Source: an uncultured Lachnospiraceae bacterium
GTDB lineage: Bacteria > Bacillota > Clostridia > Lachnospirales > Lachnospiraceae
Assembly: GCA_947174015.1 (NCBI GenBank)
Contig: CAMWHJ010000003.1
Location: forward strand, 18,522 to 82,521
Direction of reading: 5' to 3'
DNA length: 64,000 nt
Shown here piece by piece: positions 38,258 to 47,133 of this stretch. A program made the translations under genes and the position numbers. Below the pieces are notes generated by a model, which saw nothing but the letters and a program-made list of their open reading frames with translations, was not told where the DNA came from and did no database searches. Each line of letters opens with the position of its first letter. Positions within the stretch are counted from its first letter, which is position 1.

Positions 38258-40180
38258 CTATATGTCTAATTCTGCATCTTGTGCATGCCGGTAGATAAAT
38301 GCTTTCCGCGGCGGCACCTCAGTACCCATCAGCATTTCTGTCACATCCGATGCCATGCGGGCATCCTCAATCTCTACCTGCTTTAGCATCCTGGTTTCCG
38401 GATTTAAGGTAGTCTCCCACAGTTGGTCTGCATCCATTTCTCCCAGACCTTTGTATCTTTGGAGGGTAAAGCTGCCTTTATGTTTTTTTCTGTATTTTTC
38501 CAATGCCTTATCATCATAGAGGTACTCTTCTGGTCCCTTAGAAGGCATCGCCTTATAAAGAGGCGGCATTGCAATATACACATGCCCCTCATAAATCAAT
38601 TCCGGCATAAAGCGGTAGAATAAGGTCAAAAGCAGGGTACAAATATGAGCACCATCCACGTCCGCATCTGCCATAATAATAATCTTATTGTATCTTAATT
38701 TGCTGATATCAAAATCATTGCCGTAACCTTCCGAAAAACCGCAGCCAAAGGCATTTATCATGGTCTTGATCTCCGCATTTGCCAACACCTTGTCCATACT
38801 TGCCTTTTCCACATTTAAGATCTTTCCTCTGATGGGCAGAATTGCCTGATATTCCCGATTTCTGGCTGTCTTGGCAGAACCTCCGGCAGAATCTCCCTCC
38901 ACAATAAAAATTTCACACATCTGGGCATCCCGGCTGCCGCAGTTTGCCAGTTTTCCATTGGAATCAAAGGAAAACTTTGGTTTGGAAAGCATGTTTGTCT
39001 TGGCTTTCTCCTCGCTTTTCCTAATCTTAGCTGCCTTTTCCGCACAGCCGATCACATTCTTTAAAGTCTCTAAATTGCGGTCAAAATATCTTATAATTTC
39101 ATCCCCGGTTACCTTGCTGACTGCTTTGGCAGCATCCTGATTGTCCAGCTTTGTCTTTGTCTGCCCCTCAAATCTGGGATCCGGGTGCTTGATGGAGATT
39201 ACCGCAGTCATACCGTTTCTGATATCTGCACCAGTAAAATTGGCATCCTTTTCCTTCAAAATTCCCAATTCTCTTGCATAAGAGTTAATCACCGTAGTAA
39301 ATACAGTCTTAAAGCCTGTCAGATGGGCACCACCCTCTGCATTGTAAATATTATTGCAAAAGCCCAGCACATTTTCGTGGAATTCGTTGACAAACTGAAA
39401 GGCAGCCTCCACGGTAATACCCTCACTTTCCCCCTTAAAATAAATGGGCTCGTGCACTGCCTGACTTTTATGATTTAGCTCCTTCACAAAGCCCACAATG
39501 CCCTCCGGTTCATGAAACTCTACCGTTTCCGCCTCTGCCTGCCGCTTATCCTGAAAAATAATGGTCAGTTCCGGATTCAGATAGGCCGTTTCGTGAAGTC
39601 TGGATTTGATTTCCTCCTCCTTGAATCTGGTCTTTTCAAAAATGGTATCATCGGGCAGGAAATTGATGGTGGTCCCTGTCTCTTTTGTCTTTCCAAGGGT
39701 TGGCAGTAAGCCATCCTCCAATTCAACCACCGGATTCCCCTTTTCGTAACGGTCATGATGAATAAACCCATCCCTTTTCACTTTGATATCCAAAAAGTTA
39801 GACAGAGCATTTACCACAGAAGAACCGACTCCATGAAGACCACCACTGGTCTTGTATACAGAGTCATCAAATTTCCCCCCTGCATGAAGCGTGGTAAATA
39901 CCAGACGTTCCGCACTGATTCCCTTTTCATGCATATCCACCGGAATACCTCGTCCGTTATCACTGATGGTTGCTGAACCATCCTTTTCCAAAGTTACCTC
40001 TATACGGCTGCAAAAACCTGCCAAGTGTTCATCCACAGAGTTATCTACTATTTCATAGATCAAGTGATTCAAGCCCTTGGTGGTTACACTTCCTATGTAC
40101 ATTCCCGGCCGCTTTCGCACTGCCTCTAAACCTTCCAAAACGGAAATATTCTGTGCATCGTAAGATGTCTGTTTTGCCAT
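38258..40180 (-). CDS. Type II topoisomerase subunit B (ParE/GyrB-like)
   Basis: 640 residues. GHKL ATPase domain: EIVDNSVDEHLAGF, SDNGRGIPVDMH, TSGGLHGVGSSVVNAL; TOPRIM: IVEGDSAGGSAKTARNR and MADADVDGAHICTLL; the C-terminus has QRYKGLGEMDADQLWETT. ATP-driven strand passage with the subunit A product. The ATPase PGMYIG is also present. Read from an extended -10 promoter about 50 bp upstream, as a two-gene operon likely running on into rsmD and coaD. Confidence 0.9.
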   Translation of the reverse strand: MAKQTSYDAQNISVLEGLEAVRKRPGMYIGSVTTKGLNHLIYEIVDNSVDEHLAGFCSRIEVTLEKDGSATISDNGRGIPVDMHEKGISAERLVFTTLHAGGKFDDSVYKTSGGLHGVGSSVVNALSNFLDIKVKRDGFIHHDRYEKGNPVVELEDGLLPTLGKTKETGTTINFLPDDTIFEKTRFKEEEIKSRLHETAYLNPELTIIFQDKRQAEAETVEFHEPEGIVGFVKELNHKSQAVHEPIYFKGESEGITVEAAFQFVNEFHENVLGFCNNIYNAEGGAHLTGFKTVFTTVINSYARELGILKEKDANFTGADIRNGMTAVISIKHPDPRFEGQTKTKLDNQDAAKAVSKVTGDEIIRYFDRNLETLKNVIGCAEKAAKIRKSEEKAKTNMLSKPKFSFDSNGKLANCGSRDAQMCEIFIVEGDSAGGSAKTARNREYQAILPIRGKILNVEKASMDKVLANAEIKTMINAFGCGFSEGYGNDFDISKLRYNKIIIMADADVDGAHICTLLLTLFYRFMPELIYEGHVYIAMPPLYKAMPSKGPEEYLYDDKALEKYRKKHKGSFTLQRYKGLGEMDADQLWETTLNPETRMLKQVEIEDARMASDVTEMLMGTEVPPRKAFIYRHAQDAELDI

Positions 40181-40229
40181 TTTATCGTCCCTTCCCTAAT
40201 TATTTGGTGCCTAAAACCACTAATGATTT

Positions 40230-40259
40230 ATATTAGCACATGTGTTTGGTATTCGTCAA
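40230..40259 (-). promoter_or_regulatory. Promoter of the topoisomerase operon
   Basis: Minus-strand TTGACG, 18-bp spacer, TAATAT preceded by TGC (extended -10). Confidence 0.6.
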
Positions 40260-40416
40260 ATGTACTTTTCACTTTTTTGCTCTAACCGATGTTACAGAAC
40301 AACAGTTCGATGAGTCAAACTGCTATGCCACAGAAAAACAAGCAGTGTACTTATCTGAATTTGTACACCGCCTGAATCCAAAAAACATTTTATACTTTTT
40401 TAATATTTTTTATGGT

Positions 40417-42909
40417 TTATTTATACATTTTTCTTATTCTCCGAACTTCCAGCTTTCGCCAGACGAGCTCTTCCTTGGGAATACACCTGTCGGAGTAAGA
40501 CAGCTCTTCCAAACTGTCTGCCAATTTCTCTGCCTCTTCTATGCTCATTTTATTCAGCTTTTCCTGTATCCACAACATTTGTTCTCTGTGTGTGATACAG
40601 CGGTTAAACTCCTTATCCCGCTTTCTGGCTCGTCTGCACAATAGCTTGTATTCCTCCAACAGATTATTTTTCTCATCCTTACCATGCGTTTTGCAATAAT
40701 CCGCCACCATAGGCATACCAATTCTCGCTGCCAATAACAGAAGTACCACACCCACAAATACCAGCAGCGTATTTTTCGGCATTTGGAAATAAAAGGCTCC
40801 CATATTATCCTGCTGTTCTGCATTGTTCTCCTGACTGCTGTTGGAAAATAAATTGCCGAAAATGCTCCAGAAATCTCCGTACTCTTCCTCTCCGTTCGAG
40901 GATGGTGTCACATCCACCGGCACCCAGCCAAAGCCCTCTAAATAGATTTCCACCCATGCATGTGCCATGGCATCAGTAACTTCTACCTGTACCACCGCTG
41001 TTTCTCCCAGCTCAGAATATCCTTGATAATAGTCACTGTATTCCTTATCAGTTAAAATATCTCCTTCTGCCACATGGGCATAATCCACGGCATAGCCTTC
41101 CACATATCTGGCAGAGATCCCAAGATGTCGGAATATCAACGTGGCTGCCGATGCAAAATAGGCACAGTATCCCTTTCGGCTTTTTGTGAGAAAATAGTTA
41201 ATGGCATCTTCGTCTCTGGGCACCGCCCCGGGCCGCATGGTATAGGGAATGTTCTCCTGAAAATATTGGATCACCTGTGTGAGCTGGCTCATTTTATCTC
41301 CCCGTAAATTCATCTCTTCACAAAAGGCAGCCACTGCCTCTTGATTTTTCTCCGGTACATTCAGATACATGTTTTCCTCTGATCCTATCACTTTCTTCTC
41401 TTGAGAGATAAGATAATAAGCAAAATTGGCATTCAGCTTATCCTCTCCGTATTTTCCCGGAACTGCATTCTCTATGGTGTATAAACGAGGAAAATATACA
41501 TAGGTATTTTCGAATCCCTCCTGCAGATGTATCCGGTTTTGAACATTGTTGAAATCCACCTGCGTATAGTAGGGGGTGTACATATATTTTCCCACTGCCC
41601 CTACATTTTTCACTTTCATCATGCCTCTGCTGCCCTTTTCTTCCCCTTTTACCTGATAATTGGACGCTAAAATCCCTGCTTCTTCGCTTAGGGAATCTTT
41701 CATTACCTGTTCTTCCATTTCTTCAGGAGTAATCAGGGAATCTTCTCCAGAAGCCAGCTTCATTTGTTCTTCGTCCAGCCAGCAGTTGTCATCATAAATA
41801 ATACCCGTATATGCCTTTAAATAAATGGGATCTCGACTATACGGAGCAAATTCAATGATCATGTCCGTCTCATAATCCGGCCGCACCGAAGAATTCCGTC
41901 CCAGCACACCGCCGCCAACACCTCCACTGGCACTGCGGTTGCCCAACAGCCCCTCCAGACCAAACTGATACAAATCCAGAATTTGGGCATCCAAGGTTTT
42001 CTTAAAATTACTCTCTTTTCCGTTCTGAGTTATCAGATTCTGGGGCACAAAGGTGTCTATCAACAAAACGGCAAAAATACTAAGCACTGCACCGATACAT
42101 AACATCTGAAAACTATACCGGAAAGAATGATCATAACTTAAAATCTTCTGTTTTTTTTCATTCCACTGTCCAATTCTGCCCAGCACATTAACACGATATT
42201 TCTTCTCTTTCCACTTCTTCTGTCGGCTTTTATAATGCTTCCCCTGCTTTAAAGCAAGAATGCTCACAAAGGCTAAAATCACAAAGTTCTGATAACTGCC
42301 AGAGGGCTTTAAGTCAAAGAAATAGCAGAGTCCATAAAGAAGCACACACTGCAATGCCACACTGAAAATCCGTATTCTTGACAGCATGGAAATATTCAGC
42401 AGCAGGGCATCCACCACACCCAAAAAACAGATGGCCGCTGTCACTGTCACATAACGTTCTGCCATGGTCTCTGTATATTCATTAGCACCCGGCAAATCAT
42501 AGTAATTTACAAACTTCTGTGTCAATTCGTTGACAATGGCATAGAAACCGCTGTTAATGTACCTGCGGTATTGAATTGCCAACGATATAAATCCCCCAAA
42601 AAACACCACATAAGCAATATCTCTTACCATTGGGTTCACATAGATCACACTGAACACCACGGATAAAACTCCCAGCATTAGAAAAAACAGCAGACTATTA
42701 TATTCCCGCTCCAAGGCAGACAAAAAACCGCCCATGACACCATAAACCAGAAAGAAAACCATCAGACCCTTGGCAATCAAAAACAGCAGTGCTTGGTTCT
42801 TCTCTTTCTTCTGCTCATAAAAATAAATTCCCCGTGCCAGTTTTGCATTCACCTCCGGCACCAGTCTTTCTTTTTTCTTTCTCTCTAATTTCAAAGCTGC
42901 ACCCTCCAT
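40417..42909 (-). CDS. Transglutaminase-like membrane protein
   Basis: 830 residues. Several membrane helices in the first ~290 residues, a large extracytoplasmic region with a transglutaminase-like core, and one more helix (LLVFVGVVLLLLAARIGMP) before a cytoplasmic helical tail. The Cys-His-Asp triad is visible in RKGYCAYFASAAT, AMAHAWVEIY and WVPVDVTPSS. Such proteins are encoded with MoxR and DUF58 genes, as here; a protease or cross-linking role on the outside has been proposed but is not established. Its start overlaps DUF58 by 19 bases. Confidence 0.85.
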   Translation of the reverse strand: MEGAALKLERKKKERLVPEVNAKLARGIYFYEQKKEKNQALLFLIAKGLMVFFLVYGVMGGFLSALEREYNSLLFFLMLGVLSVVFSVIYVNPMVRDIAYVVFFGGFISLAIQYRRYINSGFYAIVNELTQKFVNYYDLPGANEYTETMAERYVTVTAAICFLGVVDALLLNISMLSRIRIFSVALQCVLLYGLCYFFDLKPSGSYQNFVILAFVSILALKQGKHYKSRQKKWKEKKYRVNVLGRIGQWNEKKQKILSYDHSFRYSFQMLCIGAVLSIFAVLLIDTFVPQNLITQNGKESNFKKTLDAQILDLYQFGLEGLLGNRSASGGVGGGVLGRNSSVRPDYETDMIIEFAPYSRDPIYLKAYTGIIYDDNCWLDEEQMKLASGEDSLITPEEMEEQVMKDSLSEEAGILASNYQVKGEEKGSRGMMKVKNVGAVGKYMYTPYYTQVDFNNVQNRIHLQEGFENTYVYFPRLYTIENAVPGKYGEDKLNANFAYYLISQEKKVIGSEENMYLNVPEKNQEAVAAFCEEMNLRGDKMSQLTQVIQYFQENIPYTMRPGAVPRDEDAINYFLTKSRKGYCAYFASAATLIFRHLGISARYVEGYAVDYAHVAEGDILTDKEYSDYYQGYSELGETAVVQVEVTDAMAHAWVEIYLEGFGWVPVDVTPSSNGEEEYGDFWSIFGNLFSNSSQENNAEQQDNMGAFYFQMPKNTLLVFVGVVLLLLAARIGMPMVADYCKTHGKDEKNNLLEEYKLLCRRARKRDKEFNRCITHREQMLWIQEKLNKMSIEEAEKLADSLEELSYSDRCIPKEELVWRKLEVRRIRKMYK

Positions 42910-44093
42910 TGTATCACTGCATCAAGCTTTCCTCTTGCCACAATCTCACCCTTTTGCTGCTCTCCAAGCTTTCCTGCCCACAAATAACTTCCTGCTTTCA
43001 GTTCTCTGGCTGCCTTCTGCTCCACCAAATGTTCTTCCTGATAGGCACTGGAATCCAGCAAAAGCTCCAGTGCCTTCTGTATATGGCTTTCCTCCCAAAT
43101 TTCTGTCTGTACCAACTGATTCTTTCTCTGATTCCAGCACACCAGTTCCAACTTCTGATTCTTCTCTGCAATTTTGCGGAGATAAATAACCAAAAGATTG
43201 AAAAGGGCATCCAACATTCTGCCATCCTCCTGCTGCCAGTTTATGGGTTGTTTTCGCAATTTCATGGGATTATAGCGGGATGCAAACAGCAAATTGTTTG
43301 GAAAAGCAGTTTCATTTTTGTATGTTTTTTCATCAAAAAGTTCCACCAAAAGCCGAATACCCTTGTCAGACTGGGTTACGTGTTCCTTGATAAAAAGCTT
43401 GTCATTGTCTGATTTTGCAGACAATTTCCAGTGAATATCCCGAATCCTATCTCCCGGTACATATTCCCGAATACCGCTGATCTCCATGGCATCCTCCCCC
43501 TTTTGTTCACTTTCATTGCGGGGATATTGCTCACGATTGGAGGTACTGTCGTATTTTCCATCCTGTACAGAAATATCCAGTTTTTCCGGAAAAATATAAA
43601 ACACCTTGGATTCTGCATCACATGGGATACTGCTGGTGAAAATCCCCAGAATCCCTGTTGTTTTCACGCTTTCAATACTTACCCGAATTTTACCGCAGTT
43701 CTCAAACAACAAGGGCAGGTAAAGCTGTCGGTTCTCTCCCATATGCAGCGGCAGATTAAAGGTCTGCACCGATTTCCGGTTATAAAACTCGTTGGCAATG
43801 CACAGAGTCAGGAATACATTGGAGCTTAATGCCACAGACGGATTATTCACCTGTATTCCCAGAGAAATTCTCTGATTCTGGTAACAATCTCCAAGGGGAG
43901 CTGCCAGAGAAAACTGTACCTGTTTTTTGCTAATATAAACATTAAAGAGATCAAAAATTCCCAATAAAATTAGTGTCACATCTATTACCACAAAAAATGC
44001 CCCATGCAGCAAAAGATAACAGGCGGCAAACAATACCAGCACCAACACATAGACGATCATATTTCCTATTCGTTTTCCTATTCCCATGGGCAT
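42891..44093 (-). CDS. DUF58 domain protein
   Basis: 400 residues. Two N-terminal membrane helices (MIVYVLVLVLFAACYLLLHG, FFVVIDVTLILLGIFDLF), a beta-rich region, then the DUF58 motif REYVPGDRIRDIHWKLSAKS. DUF58 proteins resemble von Willebrand A domains and are thought to be targets or partners of the MoxR ATPase encoded 5 bp upstream. Overlaps the transglutaminase gene. Confidence 0.85.
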   Translation of the reverse strand: MPMGIGKRIGNMIVYVLVLVLFAACYLLLHGAFFVVIDVTLILLGIFDLFNVYISKKQVQFSLAAPLGDCYQNQRISLGIQVNNPSVALSSNVFLTLCIANEFYNRKSVQTFNLPLHMGENRQLYLPLLFENCGKIRVSIESVKTTGILGIFTSSIPCDAESKVFYIFPEKLDISVQDGKYDSTSNREQYPRNESEQKGEDAMEISGIREYVPGDRIRDIHWKLSAKSDNDKLFIKEHVTQSDKGIRLLVELFDEKTYKNETAFPNNLLFASRYNPMKLRKQPINWQQEDGRMLDALFNLLVIYLRKIAEKNQKLELVCWNQRKNQLVQTEIWEESHIQKALELLLDSSAYQEEHLVEQKAARELKAGSYLWAGKLGEQQKGEIVARGKLDAVIQWRVQL

Positions 44094-44098
44094 GCCTC

Positions 44099-45025
44099 CT
44101 AGGTTCTTGGCACCGGAATCTCTGTGAGCAATTCAAACAGTGCAGTCTCCGTCGTCAATCCCTTGGCTCTGGCACTGGAACTTAAGGAAACCCTGTGCCC
44201 CAGCACGTCCACCAGTACTTCTTTGATATCCTGAGGAGAAACAAAGGTTCTCTCCCGCAGATAAGCATATGCTTTTGCCATTCTAAGCAATGCAATACTA
44301 CCACGGGGACTTGCTCCTGCATAAAAATATTCACTGGTTCTGGTTCTCTCCACAATAGTTACAATATAATCGTAAATGGCATCATCCACATAGATTTCCT
44401 CCACCTGCTTTCTGGCTGCCAGCAATTCCTCTCTGTCTATTTTCTTCTGAAGCTGTGCCAAAGGCACATTTTTATTATTCTTTAGAATATCAATGGCTGC
44501 CCCATGACTGGGATACCCCATGGAAATGCATATCATAAATCGATCCAACTGGGATTCCGGCAAAAGTTGGGTTCCGGAAGAACCCACCGGATTTTCTGTG
44601 GCTATTACCACGAAAGGCTCCGGTACGTTTCTGGTAACACCATCCACTGTCACGCTGCCCTCCTCCATAACCTCCAACAAGGCAGACTGTGTCTTGGGCG
44701 AGGTTCGGTTAATCTCATCTGCTAAGAATAGGTTACACATAATAGCTCCCTGCCGATACTCCAATTCCCCGGAATTTTTGTTGTACACAGAAAAGCCTAA
44801 AATATCGCCTGGCAATACATCCGGCGTAAACTGCACTCTTTTGTAGGCAAGCTCCATAGATTTAGAAATACTTACCGCCAGTGTGGTTTTCCCCACTCCC
44901 GGAATGTCCTCCAGCATAATGTGTCCCCCTGCCAGAATTGCTGCCAGCACCTTGGTGATAACCTCATCTTTTCCCTTCACTGCTTTCTTAATTTCCTCTT
45001 TTACCCCTGCTATATTTGATTCCAT
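44099..45025 (-). CDS. MoxR-family AAA+ ATPase
   Basis: 308 residues. Walker A EDIPGVGKTTLAVSI, Walker B NLFLADEINRTSPKTQ, sensor ATENPVGSSGT and arginine-finger region ESQLDRFMI. MoxR ATPases act as chaperones that activate neighbouring proteins; here DUF58 and transglutaminase products follow on the same transcript. A promoter with an extended -10 lies about 35 bp upstream. Confidence 0.92.
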   Translation of the reverse strand: MESNIAGVKEEIKKAVKGKDEVITKVLAAILAGGHIMLEDIPGVGKTTLAVSISKSMELAYKRVQFTPDVLPGDILGFSVYNKNSGELEYRQGAIMCNLFLADEINRTSPKTQSALLEVMEEGSVTVDGVTRNVPEPFVVIATENPVGSSGTQLLPESQLDRFMICISMGYPSHGAAIDILKNNKNVPLAQLQKKIDREELLAARKQVEEIYVDDAIYDYIVTIVERTRTSEYFYAGASPRGSIALLRMAKAYAYLRERTFVSPQDIKEVLVDVLGHRVSLSSSARAKGLTTETALFELLTEIPVPRT

Positions 45026-45058
45026 TGTTCCTCTCCTTTTTTCGACTTCTATTTTAAT

Positions 45059-45088
45059 ATTTTACCATAATATAGCACTATTGCTCAA
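45059..45088 (-). promoter_or_regulatory. Promoter of the moxR operon
   Basis: Minus-strand TTGAGC, 18 bp, TAAAAT preceded by TGG. Confidence 0.55.
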
Positions 45089-45130
45089 GGGTATAAATAT
45101 GTGAAAACTCACACTTTTCACATTTTTTTC

Positions 45131-45159
45131 TTGTAATTAAAACTTGAAAGAGATATAAT
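45131..45159 (+). promoter_or_regulatory. Promoter of the FAH-family gene
   Basis: Plus-strand TTGTAA, 17 bp, TATAAT; a GGGAG site precedes the ATG at 45191. Confidence 0.7.
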
Positions 45160-45190
45160 TAAGTGATTAAAAAAGCGGGAGCGTGGCAAA

Positions 45191-46084
45191 ATGAAAATAT
45201 TATCTTACATGAACAGGACGGATGACTACCCAAAACTTGGCATTTTGCACAGAGAGAGAAATGCAATTATACCATTTTCTATTTTGGATATTGATTACCC
45301 AGATATGATGTCTGTCATCGAACAAATGACTCATGCTGAATTTGAACGGCTCAATCTGGCTCAGACAGCAGCGGAAATTCCTACCATACCATTAAACAGC
45401 GTAAAGCTTTGTGCCCCCATAAAAAAACCGGCTCAGGACATTATCTGTCTAGGCATCAATTATGCAGAGCACCAAGCGGAAGCTGTCTCATATGAAAAGG
45501 GAAATCTCTCCCCAAAAGCATCATACCCCATATACTTTTCCAAACGGGTAAACGAAACCACCGATTACGGTGACACAATCCCTTCCTATCCGGATTTAGT
45601 GGATTCTCTGGATTATGAGGCAGAGTTAGCCATTATTATAGGAAAAAATGCGAAAAATATTTCCGTGGAAGATGCCCATAAATATATTTTCGGTTATACG
45701 ATATTAAATGATATTACTGCCAGAAATCTCCAATCCAGACATCATCAGTGGTATTTCGGAAAAAGTCTGGATGGTTTTACACCTTTCGGTCCCTACATTA
45801 CCACTGCCGATGAACTTCCATTACCTCTAAGCCTTTCCATTCGAAGCTATGTAAATGGAGAATTGCGTCAGGACAGCAATACTGACCAAATGCTCTATTC
45901 CATTCCCCATATTATCAGTGAGCTTTCTTATGGGTTCACCCTGCAGGCAGGTACCATTATCTCCACCGGAACACCGGCAGGCACAGGCATGGGCATGAAC
46001 CCACCCCGGTTCTTAAAGGCAGGGGATGAAGTCTGCTGTGAAATCGAAGGCATCGGAACATTAGTAAATACCATAGGTGAATAA
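45191..46084 (+). CDS. Fumarylacetoacetate hydrolase family protein
   Basis: 297 residues. The C-terminal FAH domain begins at about residue 75 with DIICLGINYAEHQ and includes the metal ligands in DYEAELAIIIGK and later LNDITARNLQ, then TPAGTGMGMNPPRFLKAGDEV. Family members cleave or decarboxylate 2-oxo acids (fumarylpyruvate hydrolase, oxaloacetate decarboxylase); substrate here unknown. Two bases separate it from the RluA gene on the same strand. Confidence 0.85.
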   Translation: MKILSYMNRTDDYPKLGILHRERNAIIPFSILDIDYPDMMSVIEQMTHAEFERLNLAQTAAEIPTIPLNSVKLCAPIKKPAQDIICLGINYAEHQAEAVSYEKGNLSPKASYPIYFSKRVNETTDYGDTIPSYPDLVDSLDYEAELAIIIGKNAKNISVEDAHKYIFGYTILNDITARNLQSRHHQWYFGKSLDGFTPFGPYITTADELPLPLSLSIRSYVNGELRQDSNTDQMLYSIPHIISELSYGFTLQAGTIISTGTPAGTGMGMNPPRFLKAGDEVCCEIEGIGTLVNTIGE

Positions 46085-46086
46085 AT

Positions 46087-46989
46087 ATGAATCGCAATTT
46101 TACATACCATATAGATATTGAGCATAACAACAAAGCCATTGACTTATTTTTAAAGTCACATGGCTTTTCTCGTCATATTCTTTCTGGTTTAAAAGCAAAT
46201 CCACAGGGAATCCTGTTAAACGGTGTCCATGCCACCACAAGACAACTTTTGAGCACAGGTGATGTTCTGTCTATCCAGATTTTAGAGGAAAAACCTTCCC
46301 AAAACATTCTGCCGATGGCCGCACCCCTGTCCGTCTGTTATGAAGATGAAGATATATTAGTGGTAAATAAACCAGCAGACACTCCCATTCACCCCTCCAT
46401 GAACAACTATGACAATTCTCTTGCCAACACAGTTGCCTACTACTATCGGAAAGAAGATTCTCCCTTTGTGTTCCGCTGCATCAATCGTCTGGATCGGGAT
46501 ACCACCGGTCTTACCATCATTGCCAAAAATGCCCTAAGCTCTGCTATCCTGTCTTCAATGGTGAGCCGTCGGAAAATTCATCGGGAATACCTTGCCATCT
46601 GCTCCGGAATCCCTCCCCGGCAGGGAACCGTAAATGCCCCCATCGCCAGAAAATCGGATTCCTGCGTGGAACGGATCGTAGATTATGAACAAGGTGAGCA
46701 AGCCATAACTCATTATACAAGGCTTACCCACACGGATACCCTCTCTCTGCTTGCTTTAAAACTAGAGACGGGACGCACCCACCAGATTCGAGTTCATATG
46801 AAGTATTTGGGGTACCCCTTAATCGGTGACTACCTATACCATCCGGATACCAGCAGAATCAACCGTCAGGCACTCCATTCTTTTCGCCTGACCTTCTGCC
46901 ATCCCATCACCGGAGAAAAGCTGTGCTTTACAGCACCTCTTCCGGAAGATATGGCTGCCATTCTTCCTTTACCCTCATATATGAAGTAA
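46087..46989 (+). CDS. RluA-family pseudouridine synthase
   Basis: 300 residues. A degenerate S4-like N-terminus (SRHILSGLKANPQGILLNGV) and the catalytic domain with CINRLDRDTTGLTII, ETGRTHQIRVHMKYLGYPL. Second RluA-type enzyme in the window, 20 kb from the first. Cotranscribed with the FAH gene. A MITE-like repeat starts 14 bp after the stop and may end transcription. Confidence 0.9.
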   Translation: MNRNFTYHIDIEHNNKAIDLFLKSHGFSRHILSGLKANPQGILLNGVHATTRQLLSTGDVLSIQILEEKPSQNILPMAAPLSVCYEDEDILVVNKPADTPIHPSMNNYDNSLANTVAYYYRKEDSPFVFRCINRLDRDTTGLTIIAKNALSSAILSSMVSRRKIHREYLAICSGIPPRQGTVNAPIARKSDSCVERIVDYEQGEQAITHYTRLTHTDTLSLLALKLETGRTHQIRVHMKYLGYPLIGDYLYHPDTSRINRQALHSFRLTFCHPITGEKLCFTAPLPEDMAAILPLPSYMK

Positions 46990-47002
46990 CATAGAAAAAT
47001 TT

Positions 47003-47127
47003 GCAACTGTTCCGTAGGTCTGTGCATTTACTGCACAGACCTACGGAACAAGCAGCTCTAACAGGCAAAGAACCATTGCCATATGCATGGTTCTTTGCTG
47101 ATAACTATGAAGGTACTGAATAGTTAC
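47003..47127. mobile_element. MITE-like palindromic repeat, copy 3 (inverted)
   Basis: 125 bp, opposite orientation to copies 1 and 2. Ends GCAACTGTTCCGTA and TACTGAATAGTTAC; internal GGTCTGTGCA/TGCACAGACC and the AAAGAACCAT hairpin. It fills the gap between convergent genes and ends 6 bp before the stop of the ABC permease gene. Confidence 0.75.
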
Positions 47128-47133
47128 AAAAAT